NCBI GenBank assembly: GCA_905234235.1
Contig: CAJOHN010000003.1
Coordinates: forward strand, 62,001-126,000
Reading direction: 5' to 3'
Source of the DNA: an uncultured Selenomonadaceae bacterium
Lineage (GTDB): Bacteria > Bacillota > Negativicutes > Selenomonadales > Selenomonadaceae
Length of the DNA stretch: 64,000 bases
In this document: positions 31,195 through 42,500 of the stretch, piece by piece
How positions within the stretch are numbered: the first letter of the stretch is position 1
How the letters are laid out: the number at the start of each line of letters is the position of its first letter
The notes under the pieces: model-generated
Databases searched by the model: none
The model's input: the letters and a program-made list of their open reading frames with translations, nothing else
Told to the model about the DNA's origin: nothing
Position numbers and translations under genes: made by a program

Positions 31195-31252
31195 CTCTGG
31201 ACAATCATTAGCAAACGTGATACATTACCGAATCGTTTAGGAGGCGGGTATT

Positions 31253-31366
31253 ATGAAAGTCAGACCGTCAGTCAAAAAGCTGTGCGATAAATGCAAAATC
31301 ATCAAGCGCAAAGGGCGCGTCATGGTTATCTGCGAAAATCCCAAGCACAAACAACGTCAAGGTTAA
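31253..31366 (+). CDS. rpmJ: 50S ribosomal protein L36
   Basis: Own translation: [37 protein letters not shown] (37 aa, below ORF-track cutoff). Confidence 0.97.
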   Translation: MKVRPSVKKLCDKCKIIKRKGRVMVICENPKHKQRQG

Positions 31367-31381
31367 GGAGGTGAAAATTTT

Positions 31382-31756
31382 ATGGCACGTATAGCCGGTG
31401 TAGATTTGCCCCGTGACAAGAGAATCGAATACGCTCTTACTTACATTTTCGGAATCGGGCTTCCCACGTCGCAGAAAATCCTCGCGATGACGGGCGTTAA
31501 TCCTGATACCAGAACCAAAGACCTCACGGATGACGAGGTTGTTAAACTTCGTGATGCTATCGATCATAACTTCGTAGTGGAGGGCGACCTCCGCCGCGAT
31601 GTTCAGATGGACATCAAGCGACTCATTGATATTGGCTGTTATCGCGGACGCCGTCACCGTCTCGGCTTGCCTGTACGCGGACAGAATACCAAGAATAACG
31701 CCAGAACTCGTAAAGGTCCCAAGAAACTCGTACAAGGCGGCAAGAAGAAGGATTGA
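31382..31756 (+). CDS. rpsM: 30S ribosomal protein S13
   Basis: [34 protein letters not shown]. Confidence 0.98.
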   Translation: MARIAGVDLPRDKRIEYALTYIFGIGLPTSQKILAMTGVNPDTRTKDLTDDEVVKLRDAIDHNFVVEGDLRRDVQMDIKRLIDIGCYRGRRHRLGLPVRGQNTKNNARTRKGPKKLVQGGKKKD

Positions 31757-31855
31757 GATCATAAGATGAAAAGATTAAAAGTGGTTAGGGACTAGGGTTC
31801 AGGGTTTACTGACCCCTGCCCCCTGAAACCTTTTAATCTTATAATCTTTTGATCT
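31756..31855. repeat. About 100-bp imperfect palindrome (MITE/REP-like hairpin element) between rpsM and rpsK
   Basis: AGATCATAAGAT-GAAAAGATTAAAAG...GGTTAGGGACTAGGG...CCCCTGCCCCCTGAAACC...CTTTTAATCTTATAATCTTTTGATCT; arms are reverse complements with few mismatches. Confidence 0.8.
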
Positions 31856-31875
31856 AAAAAAGGAGGCAAAGACAG

Positions 31876-32257
31876 GTGGCAACAAAAAGAACAGTTCGCG
31901 CCAAGAAAAAAGTTCGCAAGAATATAGAATACGGCGTGGCGCACATCAGCTCCACGTTTAACAATACGATCCGATAAAAGCGGCAACGCAATTTCATGGG
32001 CTTCCGCCGGCGGCTTAGGCTTCAGAGGCTCTCGTAAATCAACGCCGTTTGCCGCGCAGATGGCAGCTGAGGTTGCGGCTAAGGCGGCTATGGAACACGG
32101 CTTGAAACAAATCGAGGTTTACGTCAAAGGACCCGGCGCAGGTCGTGAGGCGGCTATCCGTTCGCTCCAAGCTACGGGGCTCGAAGTCAACATGATTAAA
32201 GACGTGACGCCCATTCCCCATAACGGCTGCCGTCCGCCTAAACGTCGCAGAGTTTAA
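31876..32257 (+). pseudogene. rpsK: 30S ribosomal protein S11, frame-disrupted by an apparent 11-nt deletion near 31971/31972
   Basis: [32 protein letters not shown] then loss of VTIT; frame resumes [33 protein letters not shown]...[18 protein letters not shown]. 382 + 11 = 131 codons. Confidence 0.93.
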
Positions 32258-32272
32258 TTTGGAGGTGCAAAT

Positions 32273-32878
32273 ATGGCAATCGATAGAACTCCCGCTTTAA
32301 AACGCTGCCGCGCACTCGGAATTGAACAGGCGGTTATCGGTCGTTCGCGCAAAGTCAGCGAGAAAAAACATCAGCAACAACGCATGAACCGCAAAGTCAG
32401 CGAGTACGGGCTCCAGCTTAAAGAAAAACAAAAGGCTAAATTTATCTACGGCGTCCTCGAACGTCAGTTCAGAAATTATTACGAAAAGGCTAAGAAAATG
32501 CCCGGCGTCACCGGCGAAAATCTTCTTATCCTCCTCGAACGCCGCATTGATAATGTCGTCTTCCGCATGGGCTTCGCCAATACCCGCCGTCAAGCGCGCC
32601 AGTTCGTTCGTCACGGACATATCACCGTAAACGGCAAGCGCGTCGACATTCCCTCCGCACTCGTCAGCGTCGGCGATGTCGTCGAGGTTTGCGAGAAAAG
32701 TCAGGGCAAAGAAGTTTTCAAGGCGATTAAGGAAGTTAATAACGCCCTCAGCGCGCCGGCGTGGATTGATTCTAATCAGGCGAATCTCAAAGGCTCCGTT
32801 ACTCGCTTCCCGACCCGCGAAGACATCAGCGATATTCCCGTCAATGAGCAGTCAATCATTGAGTTGTACTCCAGATAA
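32273..32878 (+). CDS. rpsD: 30S ribosomal protein S4
   Basis: [47 protein letters not shown]-terminus. Confidence 0.98.
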   Translation: MAIDRTPALKRCRALGIEQAVIGRSRKVSEKKHQQQRMNRKVSEYGLQLKEKQKAKFIYGVLERQFRNYYEKAKKMPGVTGENLLILLERRIDNVVFRMGFANTRRQARQFVRHGHITVNGKRVDIPSALVSVGDVVEVCEKSQGKEVFKAIKEVNNALSAPAWIDSNQANLKGSVTRFPTREDISDIPVNEQSIIELYSR

Positions 32879-32914
32879 TTCGCCCAACAGATCTTCTGTG
32901 AAAGGAGCGGATTT

Positions 32915-34012
32915 TTGATGATTGATAATGAAAAAGAAACCCAAAAGCCGCCGAAGCTTGAACTTGTCGAGGTCAACGACGACGAACATTACGGCAAATT
33001 TATTTGCGAACCTCTAGGTCGCGGTTACGGCATAACGCTTGGCAACAGCTTGCGCAGAATGCTCCTGTCAAGTTTGGAAGGTGCGGCTGTCACGTCGATT
33101 AGGATTGACGGCGTCCTTCATGAGTTCTCGACAATCCCCGGCGTTCGCGAAGACGTTACCAATATCGTCCTCAACATTAAGCAACTGTGCTTGAAAGTCG
33201 ACGAGGAAAGACAAATGTATCAGCCTTTCGCGCAGGTTTCAAATTTGCCGCCGAGAACTTACACGCTTCGGATTGACGTTGATGTCGAGGAAGAAATCAA
33301 ACACGGCGGACATTCGGGCGGACGCAGGGAAGTTACTGCCGCCGATATTGAATGCGACCCAAGTATCGAAGTTCTTAATCCCGACCTGCACATTGCTTGG
33401 CTCAATGAAACCGGCAAGCTTAAAATCGAAATGACTGCGCGGAGCGGACGCGGTTACGATCAAGCGGAGAAAAATAAAAATCCCGACGACATTATCGGGA
33501 CGATACCGATTGATTCGATATTCTCACCGGTGTTGCGCGTCAATTACGAAGTGACAGATACACGCGTCGGCAATGAAATGGACTTCGATAAATTGACGCT
33601 GGAGGTTTGGACGAACGGCACTTTGCAACCCGAAGAGGCAGTTTCAAAGGCGGCGTCAATTCTAATCGCGCACATGAAACTTTTCCAGAATATAGACGGC
33701 GTAGTTGTCGAAGATTCTAAGGAAGAAGACGAGCCGATTATGAGGGACAGCGACGACGAAATTTCCTTGACGTTGGATAAAAATCTCTCCAAGCCTATCG
33801 AGGAACTGGAATTATCGGTGCGCTCGACGAATTGCCTTAAGCGGGCAGGCATTCATATCGTAGCGGATTTGGTTGATAAGACCGAAGAGGAAATGATGAA
33901 GTTCCGCAATCTCGGTCGCAAGTCTTTTGAAGAAATTAAGCACACGATGGATCAGCTCGGTGTATCGTTTAAGCAGTCACCTAATCCGGTCGTAACCCCG
34001 ATAGAAGAATAA
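32915..34012 (+). CDS. rpoA: DNA-directed RNA polymerase subunit alpha, with an expanded NTD insert
   Basis: [58 protein letters not shown]-terminal [21 protein letters not shown]. Confidence 0.98.
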   Translation: MMIDNEKETQKPPKLELVEVNDDEHYGKFICEPLGRGYGITLGNSLRRMLLSSLEGAAVTSIRIDGVLHEFSTIPGVREDVTNIVLNIKQLCLKVDEERQMYQPFAQVSNLPPRTYTLRIDVDVEEEIKHGGHSGGRREVTAADIECDPSIEVLNPDLHIAWLNETGKLKIEMTARSGRGYDQAEKNKNPDDIIGTIPIDSIFSPVLRVNYEVTDTRVGNEMDFDKLTLEVWTNGTLQPEEAVSKAASILIAHMKLFQNIDGVVVEDSKEEDEPIMRDSDDEISLTLDKNLSKPIEELELSVRSTNCLKRAGIHIVADLVDKTEEEMMKFRNLGRKSFEEIKHTMDQLGVSFKQSPNPVVTPIEE

Positions 34013-34034
34013 ATCGCAGGAAGGAGGACATTTG

Positions 34035-34373
34035 ATGAGCTATAGAAAACTCGGCAGAAATACCGGCGCACGCAAGGCTATGTTCAGAAGTTTATTGACT
34101 GCGCTTTTCCAATACGGACGTATAGAGACAACGGAGGCGCGAGCAAAGGAACTTCGCAAGTTCGCGGAAAAAGTTGTAACGCTTGCCAAACGCGGCGACC
34201 TTAGCGCACGTCGTCAAGCAATAAATGCCGTTTCGGACGTAGAAGTTGTTCACAAAGTTTTTGAAGAACTTCCCGCAAAATACGGCGAACGCACGGGCGG
34301 TTACACCAGAATTTTAAAGCTTGCGCCTCGTCGCGGAGACGCCGCTCCTATGGTACTGATTGAACTAGTATGA
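34035..34373 (+). CDS. rplQ: 50S ribosomal protein L17
   Basis: [46 protein letters not shown]. Confidence 0.98.
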   Translation: MSYRKLGRNTGARKAMFRSLLTALFQYGRIETTEARAKELRKFAEKVVTLAKRGDLSARRQAINAVSDVEVVHKVFEELPAKYGERTGGYTRILKLAPRRGDAAPMVLIELV

Positions 34374-34377
34374 ACGG

Positions 34378-34440
34378 CAATTAGGAGTTAGGATTTAGGA
34401 GTTGGAATTTGAAACGCCTTCCTAATTCCTAATTTTTTTT
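34378..34440. repeat. Intergenic hairpin with TTAGGAGTTAGGA-type repeats downstream of rplQ
   Basis: AATTAGGAGTTAGGATTTAGGAGTTGGAATTTGAAACGCCTTCCTAATTCCTAATTTTTTTT; terminal arms complementary, followed by T-run. Confidence 0.7.
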
Positions 34441-35225
34441 TGGGGGTGGCGAAGTTGAATTTGGCAAGCGTGATAACCGGGCAAGTGACGAATTTATTTC
34501 AACGACGCGGCGAAGTTAAGCCGAACGAACTTATAAAATCATTGGAGCGCGAAGTCGTTAAGCAAAAAACTGCAGAAAATCTCGTCCCAAATTCCTACAC
34601 GATTTATCTTTGCGAGGAAGATTGTCACAGGCTGAGTGCGGCGCGTTTGATAAAAGCTCTTTATGAAGCCGTCGAGCGCAAAGTTATTCGCGAGGATTGT
34701 TTTATGGACGGTGCGCTTTCGATAAAAATAAAAAAGATGACCGCCGATGAAAATGCTATCGTCATATCGTCGGGGTACGTCGAAGACTCCGCGCAGGTTG
34801 AGGACACGATTAATCTTGAAAACGACGTGCTTAGTCAAACGTTGATTGCTGATGCTGATTCTGGTGACGGCGATAAAACTATCGTCGCTGATAAAGCTAA
34901 AATCGTCGAGACAATGCGAACCGTCACGCCGCGCAAGGTCGAATATAATTTGGCTGTCCTAACCGATTCTAAGACGGCGGAGCTTGTACTCGGCGAACGG
35001 CAAATTTATCTTGGGCGTAAAGAAAAAAATGATTTTGTCCTCGACGACGAGAGCGCATCCAGAATACACGCGTACGTTGCCTACGAGCGTCACAGACACG
35101 TTCTTTACGACGCCGGCAGCTTAAATGGCACCTTCGTCAATAAAAAGCCTGTGAGCCGCTGTGAGCTTCGAGACGGCGATAAAATTTTAATCGGGAATAC
35201 CACGCTGACTTACAAAGTTTTATAA
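34440..35225 (+). CDS. FhaA-like protein: DUF3662-type N-terminus plus C-terminal FHA domain
   Basis: VITGQVTNLFQRRGEVKPNELIKSLEREVVKQKT...IYLGRKEKNDFVLDDESASRIHAYVAYERHRHVLYDAGSLNGTFVNKKPV. Confidence 0.88.
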   Translation: MGVAKLNLASVITGQVTNLFQRRGEVKPNELIKSLEREVVKQKTAENLVPNSYTIYLCEEDCHRLSAARLIKALYEAVERKVIREDCFMDGALSIKIKKMTADENAIVISSGYVEDSAQVEDTINLENDVLSQTLIADADSGDGDKTIVADKAKIVETMRTVTPRKVEYNLAVLTDSKTAELVLGERQIYLGRKEKNDFVLDDESASRIHAYVAYERHRHVLYDAGSLNGTFVNKKPVSRCELRDGDKILIGNTTLTYKVL

Positions 35226-35262
35226 AAAAATCCCTCGCGAGTTGCGGGGGATAATTTTTTTA
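35224..35262. terminator. Bidirectional terminator between the FHA gene and leuS
   Basis: AAAAAAATCCCTCGCGAGTTGCGGGGGATAATTTTTTT. Confidence 0.8.
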
Positions 35263-35272
35263 CTTAGGAAAT

Positions 35273-37735
35273 TTATTTCACGACGATATTAATCAGCTTA
35301 TTCGGGACGGCGATAATCTTGACGATTTTTTTACCGGCAGTGAGTTCGTCGACGCGCGGCAACGTCGGTGCAAGTTTTTCTAAGTCGTTTTTATTCAAGC
35401 CGACGGGAACTTTCACGTGTTCGCGGACTTTGCCGTTAATCTGGATGACGATTTCAATTTCCTCCTCGACAATCGCCGCCGCGTCGAACGTCGCCCAACT
35501 TTGTTTGTGAACGTCGCCGTCAAATAATTTACTCCAAAGTTCAGCGGCAATGTGCGGGACAAACGGCGCAAGCATTATCAAAAGATTTTTAGCAAGTTCA
35601 CGCGCAAGGCTCGGATTAATTTTTTTGTCTTGGAAGACGTGCATTGCGTTGACAAGTTCCATTAACGCGCTGATTGCCGTGTTAAACGCAAAACGGTCGC
35701 GAATATCTTCCGTGACTTTTTTAATCGTCTTGTGAAGCGTGCGACGTAATGAAATTTCTTCAGCCGTCAAAGCCTGCGCGGAATCTTTTGATTTAATGGC
35801 GTCGGAGAAAATGTTGAGAATCCGCCACACGCGATTTAAAAATCTGTAGGAACCTTGAACGCCCTCATCGCTCCAATCCAAATCACGTTCGACGGGCGCG
35901 GCAAATAAAATGAACAACCGCGCAGTGTCCGCTCCGTACTTATTGATAATTTCTTCGGGACTTACAACATTGCCAAGCGATTTGGACATCTTCGCGCCGT
36001 CTTTGATAACCATGCCTTGCGTCAACAAATTTGCAAACGGCTCATCATAATCAAGCATTCCGGCATCGCGCAAAACTTTGGTAAAAAATCTTGAGTAAAG
36101 CAAATGCAAAATCGCGTGCTCAATTCCGCCGATATACTGGTCGACGGGGCTCCAATAATTAACCTTGTCGCGGGCGAACGGCAATTTATCATTGTGCGGG
36201 TCGGTGTAGCGCATGTAATACCAGCTCGAACAAATAAACGTGTCCATCGTGTCGGTTTCGCGGTGCGCATGACCGCCGCATTTCGGGCAAGTGCATTCGT
36301 TAAAAGTTTTGCTCGTCGATAACGGACTCAACGCGCCCTGCTTAAACTCAACGTCGTCGGGAAGTAGGACGGGTAAATCTTCTTCGGGAACTAAAACCTC
36401 GCCGCATTTGTCACAATAAATCACAGGAATCGGCGCGCCCCAATATCTTTGACGACTTATCAGCCAATCGCGAAGACGATAATTAACCTTGCGCGTTCCG
36501 AAATTATTTTCTTCCGCGTAATCGATAATCGCGCTGATAGCTTTGTGCATTTCCATTCCCGTGAACTTGCCCGAATTAATCAGCACGCCTTCCTTGTCGA
36601 TATAAGCATTTGTCATCGTTGCGAAGTCAAGCGGCGTTTTGGGATTATCGATAACCCAAATTTTATCCAAGCCGTATTTTGTGGCGAACATCCAATCGCG
36701 CTCGTCGTGAGTCGGGACGCCCATAACCGCGCCCGTGCCGTATTCAAAGACGACGTAATTGGTAACCCAAATTTGAACTTTGCCGCCGTTGAAGGGATTG
36801 ACGCAGTAAACGCCGGTGAAAATGCCTTCCTTCTCGGATTCGGAACTCGTGCGTTCAATGTCGCTTTGACTGCGAGCGTTATCGCAGAATTTTTTTATCG
36901 CGTCGGCTTTATCTGAGACCGCGCAGATTTTTTCAATCAACGGATGTTCGGGAGCCAATGCGAGGAACGTCACACCAAAAGCAGTATCGGGGCGCGTGGT
37001 GTAGACAGAAATTTTTTCATTAAGCGCGGGAACGTCAAAGAAAAATTCTAAGCCCTCGCTCCGTCCAATCCAATTCTCCTGCATAATTTTAACGCGATTG
37101 GGCCAGCCCGTCAGCTTATCCAAATCTTTTAAAAGTTCATCGGCGTAGGCTGTGATTTTGAAAAACCATTGCGCCAAATTTTTCTTATGAACGTCCGAAT
37201 CGCAACGCCAACATTTCCCGTCGATAACCTGCTCATTGGCAAGAACCGTGCCGCAAGTGTCGCACCAGTTGACAGCCGCCTCCTTCTTGTAAGCAAGCCC
37301 GCGTTTATAAAAAAGTTCAAAAAGCCATTGCGTCCAACGATAATAATCTGCGCGGCAAGTCTCAACTTCCCTGTCCCAATCGTAAGCGAGCCCCATTGCC
37401 TTTTGCTGCGCCGTCATATTTTTAATGTTAGCAAACGTCCAATCGCCGGGCTTAACGCCGTGAGCAATAGCGGCATTTTCAGCGGGCATTCCGAACGCGT
37501 CGAAGCCCATAGGGTGCAAGACATTGTAGCCAGCCATCATGCGATAACGCGCCACTACGTCGCCGATTGAATAATTTCTGACGTGCCCCATATGCAAATT
37601 GCCCGAAGGATACGGGAACATTTCCAACGCATAATACTTCGGGCGCGAGCTGTCTTCCGTCGTGCGATAATAATCCGGCGCATTCCAAATCGCTTGCCAT
37701 TTCTTTTCAATTTCTTGCGGATTGTATTTCTCCAT
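35273..37735 (-). CDS. leuS: Leucyl-tRNA synthetase
   Basis: 820 aa; [36 protein letters not shown]. Confidence 0.98.
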   Translation of the reverse strand: MEKYNPQEIEKKWQAIWNAPDYYRTTEDSSRPKYYALEMFPYPSGNLHMGHVRNYSIGDVVARYRMMAGYNVLHPMGFDAFGMPAENAAIAHGVKPGDWTFANIKNMTAQQKAMGLAYDWDREVETCRADYYRWTQWLFELFYKRGLAYKKEAAVNWCDTCGTVLANEQVIDGKCWRCDSDVHKKNLAQWFFKITAYADELLKDLDKLTGWPNRVKIMQENWIGRSEGLEFFFDVPALNEKISVYTTRPDTAFGVTFLALAPEHPLIEKICAVSDKADAIKKFCDNARSQSDIERTSSESEKEGIFTGVYCVNPFNGGKVQIWVTNYVVFEYGTGAVMGVPTHDERDWMFATKYGLDKIWVIDNPKTPLDFATMTNAYIDKEGVLINSGKFTGMEMHKAISAIIDYAEENNFGTRKVNYRLRDWLISRQRYWGAPIPVIYCDKCGEVLVPEEDLPVLLPDDVEFKQGALSPLSTSKTFNECTCPKCGGHAHRETDTMDTFICSSWYYMRYTDPHNDKLPFARDKVNYWSPVDQYIGGIEHAILHLLYSRFFTKVLRDAGMLDYDEPFANLLTQGMVIKDGAKMSKSLGNVVSPEEIINKYGADTARLFILFAAPVERDLDWSDEGVQGSYRFLNRVWRILNIFSDAIKSKDSAQALTAEEISLRRTLHKTIKKVTEDIRDRFAFNTAISALMELVNAMHVFQDKKINPSLARELAKNLLIMLAPFVPHIAAELWSKLFDGDVHKQSWATFDAAAIVEEEIEIVIQINGKVREHVKVPVGLNKNDLEKLAPTLPRVDELTAGKKIVKIIAVPNKLINIVVK

Positions 37736-37797
37736 TTAATCAGCCTCCAATTTAACGCGGCATATTATATCAGCCTGCGCGGGAAAGTAAAAGTTTT

Positions 37798-38394
37798 TTA
37801 ATTTCTGATGGCGAGGATACGTTGGCGGAGCCCGCTGTCGTCGATAACTTTATCCAAACAAATCTTAGCCAAGAAAGCCGCCGTGCCCGTCGTGCTGTAA
37901 TCGCCGCGATAAAATTGCGAGGCTTTCTTATCAATCAATTCATCCGTTCGGCGGTCGTAGATAATCATTTCAAAGCGGACGTTGCTGTTCAAAATCGGGT
38001 CGTTCCAATCGAAAAAATCCGTGACGTGCTGATTGTAACTTTTGAGGACGGGGCAAACGATAATATCGGCGTCGAGTTTTTCGGCGAGAGGGCGCATTGC
38101 GTCGACGAGCTTAGCCTTTTTATTTTGAGAACGCATTTTTTGCCAGATGTTGTTCAAAGTTTTTGCGGAGGTTTCAGTCGGCACGTAATCGGCGAGTTGC
38201 AAAGTTTTATTCATCGGAATGTGAACGGCGCGTGCGATTTTAATTTCGAGTTCCGCGCAGGTTTCGAGGTCGGGAGAATTTTTTTGGAAAATTATCGGCA
38301 GGCGAACGATACGCACGGGAGTTGCCGCCTCCGCCGTCGCTATCGCCGTCAACATTATCAGCACAAGCAATAAAAATTTTTTCAAGCGAATCAC
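37798..38394 (-). CDS. Secreted protein of unknown function, last gene of the Hsp70/GTPase operon
   Basis: Signal peptide MIRLKKFLLLVLIMLTAIATAEAA; 4-nt gap to upstream GTPase gene. Confidence 0.7.
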   Translation of the reverse strand: MIRLKKFLLLVLIMLTAIATAEAATPVRIVRLPIIFQKNSPDLETCAELEIKIARAVHIPMNKTLQLADYVPTETSAKTLNNIWQKMRSQNKKAKLVDAMRPLAEKLDADIIVCPVLKSYNQHVTDFFDWNDPILNSNVRFEMIIYDRRTDELIDKKASQFYRGDYSTTGTAAFLAKICLDKVIDDSGLRQRILAIRN

Positions 38395-38397
38395 TCC

Positions 38398-39552
38398 TTA
38401 AATCGTCGGGATAACGCCTTCCGCCGCGAGCATCCACATAAACGGATCAAGTACTCTGTGCGGGCGAACTTTCGGCAATCGTTTATGCAAGTCGGGCGGT
38501 CTGCCGAAACTCGACACCCCAAAAACTCTCACGTCTTTAAAGTTCGCGTCAATCGCGCCGAGAAATGCCGTCTCGCCCTGCCGCGTCAACCAATCGCGAA
38601 TTTCCAAGTCAACCATCTCGCTATCGGACTCGACAAAGCCGCGACTTTGGACGTGCGGACTTTCCTTAAGAATCGTCGCGCCGGAAGCAAAACCGTTAAG
38701 CATTTCGTTCAAGGCGTCAAGTTTCGTGATGACGACGGCGGCTTTGCGATTAATTTTTTTGCCGGGCGGAATGTTGCAGTTACGGCGAATATAATTTGCT
38801 AACGAATTAACCATGCTTACCATATTAGCGGGCGCAGAAGTTTGCCGCTCCGTCGCCATCGACGCGTTTAAAGTATCGTGCGAAATTTCTACGCGGACAC
38901 TCGACAACAACAGCGGGTCGAACATTATCAGCAACATCTTCGCGCCGGATAGATAATGGCTTATCTTTGAATCAAGCGGCGTGTAATCAATACGTTCACA
39001 ATCCTCGCCCGCGCCGTCGTAAATCGTCAATGCATACGTCGGAATTTTTTCGCCCTTAACTGAGTTGTCAAGTATCGTCCAAAGTTGCGGCTTAGGAGAT
39101 TTGCCCGCCTCTGTCCCGCGTAAACAATGTCGCTCCTCGTAAACGTATTGCTCATTCATTTGCGCCAGCCGCGTCGTATCAACATCCATTGCCTGTAAAA
39201 TCCAAGGCAAACCCGAATATCTCAGCTCGTGGATAAGCGTCGTCATATAACTTGACTTGCCCGCGCCCGCCACGCCCACCGCGCAGAGGCTTAAAAATTT
39301 ATTGTGGAAAAGAATTTGCGGCGGCAATAATTCTCCGCACTTTTTACAAACCGCCTCGCGAATCGTCAAGCCGTGATTCCGGCATAATCTCCTTTTGCAA
39401 ACGGGAAGTCGCCCCTTTAACTTTTCGGCGAACGACCGTCTGACTTCGTGGCGATTATCTTCGTCGGGGACGCAATAAAATTTCATGTCGCTCAATTTAA
39501 GTTCCCGCAGACAATATGGACAAACCGCCGCCGCCTTGCTGAACATGAACAT
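38398..39552 (-). CDS. P-loop GTPase-like protein with N-terminal zinc ribbon (DO-GTPase/TRAFAC-like)
   Basis: CPYCLRELK...CKKCGE zinc ribbon; Walker A GVAGAGKSSYMTTLIHEL; Walker B-like LTIYDGAGED; VVITKLDAL as NKxD-like. Confidence 0.75.
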   Translation of the reverse strand: MFMFSKAAAVCPYCLRELKLSDMKFYCVPDEDNRHEVRRSFAEKLKGRLPVCKRRLCRNHGLTIREAVCKKCGELLPPQILFHNKFLSLCAVGVAGAGKSSYMTTLIHELRYSGLPWILQAMDVDTTRLAQMNEQYVYEERHCLRGTEAGKSPKPQLWTILDNSVKGEKIPTYALTIYDGAGEDCERIDYTPLDSKISHYLSGAKMLLIMFDPLLLSSVRVEISHDTLNASMATERQTSAPANMVSMVNSLANYIRRNCNIPPGKKINRKAAVVITKLDALNEMLNGFASGATILKESPHVQSRGFVESDSEMVDLEIRDWLTRQGETAFLGAIDANFKDVRVFGVSSFGRPPDLHKRLPKVRPHRVLDPFMWMLAAEGVIPTI

Positions 39553-39570
39553 TTATAAAAACCTCCGAGC

Positions 39571-42500
39571 TCACTTCTTCGGGACTGTTAAGCTGTCGGG
39601 GCGCGACGCCTTTAATTCAAAGCGTTGCTCATCGTCTTTGGAAGTGAGGAGCTTAATTACCGTCCCCGCCGAAATATCTTTCCACGTGTCATTTGGCAAA
39701 TCAATTTCAAGCCGCCCGCCCTTGTAACCTGTCGGATATTCGCGGACTGCGCCGAGCATTTTAGTCGCGGCGTCGCCCAATTCGATATTCATTCTCCCGT
39801 CGCGCCGACATACCAAAAACATTTTTGGCGTAAGATGCGCTGTGCTTTCGATTATCAACTTGCAATCTTTGGCGTGAATTTCTTTGTTGAAGAAGCCACT
39901 CGTGCCCCATTCCAAATGATACGAAATAATTTCCTTCGGGCGATTGTTCAAAGTCAGCATACTGGGCGCGCTGTACGCCGACGCTCCGTCGCTGAATTTG
40001 TATTCGCCTATCACTGTGATAAAAATTTCCTTCTGAGGTAAATGCGTCTGCAAAATAAAAGTATCCTGCGCGTATTTGGCGGCGTAAATGCGATTCATCT
40101 GCCGCGCCTTAGCCGTCTCAATCGTCGCGTAAAGTTCGTCGGAGTCTCGCGTGTTTATCTTGTAATGAATCATGTAAAGATTTTCCGGCACGCTCTTAAG
40201 TACAAGTTTCAAGCCGCCCGCGTCAATCTGAGTTTTCTCCTTGTCAATCTCGCAAGGCTCGACGTTCGCGCAAGTAAATATTTCGTTGACAAGCCCAAAT
40301 TCCTTTGTCGCGCTGATAACCGCAACCTTAACGGTGTCGCTCGCCAAAGAAAATTCACACATCTCATCGGAACTCTCCGCCTTTTTGTAAACAACGCCGC
40401 TCCCCAAAAGTTCGTCGACTTTATCAAGCTCGAAAAGTTTTTTATCAATCTGCGCGGGCTCCTTAACAACTTCCTTAAACCAAATGGAAAAATCGCCCGT
40501 CGCCTTCCACTTGAAAGCAACTCTCCCGCCGCGAACACTGCATATCAAATTTTCTACGGGCTTAGGCGGCTTTTCGGGCGTCAATGTCACTGTCAAGCCG
40601 TGACTGTATTTATAAGTTCTGTCAATGTTCCAAACCCCGCTCAAAACTTTATCGGTGCTTTGGCGGGCAAAATATTTCTCGTTGTTGGCGGCGGCGTCCT
40701 CAGCACTGTAGTAAACGCATTGCAGACGATATTGATATTGCTTGCGATTGCGGACGCTGTTATCGACGAACGGCGACTGTACACAATCCGCGACGACGAC
40801 ACTTTTGCCCGCGTTATCACTGCGCAGAATCCTAATCCCTAAACAATTTTCAGAGGGGAGCCGCCAAATAAATTTACACGCGCCATCCTCCGTCTTAGCG
40901 ATTAATTTTTTCTCGTCGAGGTCGCTGTAATGAACAGCAGTCGTAACGGTCGGCGAAGAAATTGTTCCAAGCCGCGTCGAAAAAATTGCGTATCCGTAAA
41001 GAACGCCGGGCTTAACGTCGGTATCGTTAAATTCGAGCTTATCAGTGTTCTCAATCAAAATTTCTCCGTCGCGATAAGTTTTCGGCACGCCGTCAGCTTT
41101 CCTAATCAGCGTGTAAGTTATGCCCAAATCATTCGGAGCTTGCCAAGAAATATTGCAAACCAAATTTGAATCGGAAGCCCCCGCGCTAGTCGATTTGGCT
41201 CTGACGGAAATTTTACTTATGGGCGAGGTCGGAGCTATTGCCGAATAATTTTCCTTAAGCGTGGCGACAATCGCGGGCGGAGCTTGCGGCGGAATAAGTT
41301 TCAATCTGTCCTGCGCGGGCTTGTAATCTTTAATCTTGCGCAAAATTTCTATGCAGTCGCTGACGGCTTTGGCGGGCGCAATCGAAAGGCTCGGCAATTT
41401 TTTTTCTGCCCACGTGAACAGCTCGCGTTTCTTGAGTTCGTTTGCCGCCTTGTTTATGCGCCACTCAATCTTTTTAAGTTCGTTCGATTCGGGCTTGAGA
41501 AGTTTAGCCTTCGCGAGGATTTTTATAATCTCCGCCGTGACTATGTGAACGTCTTCATCAGCATTACGCGCCTGCTCCACCAAGTCCAACATCGAATTTG
41601 CTTCGGCTATGTAGTTGGAAAAATTTCTCAGCTCAACCAAAGAAAATTCGCAAGCCGCGCAGTGGTCGGCAGTCGAAGGAATTTTCTTGCCGCATTTCGG
41701 ACACTCGATAAAGAAACTCTCGCCGCAAATTTTACACTTGGCACGCTCGCCCTCCTCGCGAGTCCGGAACATTTCAAAAGCTCCGCAGTTCGCGCACGTC
41801 ATGCAAAAAGAATTTTCGCCCGTATCTTCCGTCGCCTCGTAAGGATTTTTCAGCAAGCCTGCCGCCTTATTATACAACGCCGCACTCAACTCGTAAGTCA
41901 AAAAATTCGGGAACGTGCGCCGAATCCGATTGATACAGTTATCAGCAAAATAATTGTCGCGCTTAAAAAGTTCGGGCGCGGCTTTTATCTTAGCAAAAAA
42001 ATCCGTCAGAGATTCAATCTTCAACGAATGGTCGTATTTAAAACGGCTGTCGTCGCTGTTGAAAACTTGTGTCTGAGCGAGGTTCAGCAAAGATTTAATC
42101 GCCTGCCATTGCGGAATCGGCGCGGAAAATTTCTTGGCACCCTCACGGAAAATTTCGCGCAATTCATCCGTCGAACGCCGATGATAAAAATCTGCTGACG
42201 GCTCGCGTTGCTCCTCCAAATAAAATGCCAACTCGTAAAGGTCATGAACATTCGCCGACCACGAGAAATTTTTTTTATCGGGCACGAGTTGGAACGTTGC
42301 GAAATTCCGCCGCAGTTCCTCCATTACCGAATCGGCAAGGAAAAAATTATTCAACGTCGCTAAAATTTTCTGCGCGGTCTTGGCGGGTTTTATTTCAAAT
42401 CCTTGCTCTTTATACGTCGCCTCAATCGTCGCCAAACTCAGCCGCAACTTGTCGCGTATCTGCCGAATCTGCGCTTGATTAACTTGCAATGTCCCCTGCG

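Noticed and set aside
31195-31252. Missing map (methionine aminopeptidase) gene between adk and infA as evidence of deletion
   Set aside because: adk-infA spacing is tight and coherent; map position varies between lineages, so absence here alone is not anomalous.
37736-37800. T-box leader upstream of leuS (and of ilvC at 2010-2058)
   Set aside because: Leaders are too short and no T-box sequence (TGGNACCGCG-like) is visible.
40042-42198. Plus-strand ORFs of 266 and 304 aa opposite the 1075-aa protein
   Set aside because: Antisense shadows of a strongly coding minus-strand frame; composition is not protein-like.
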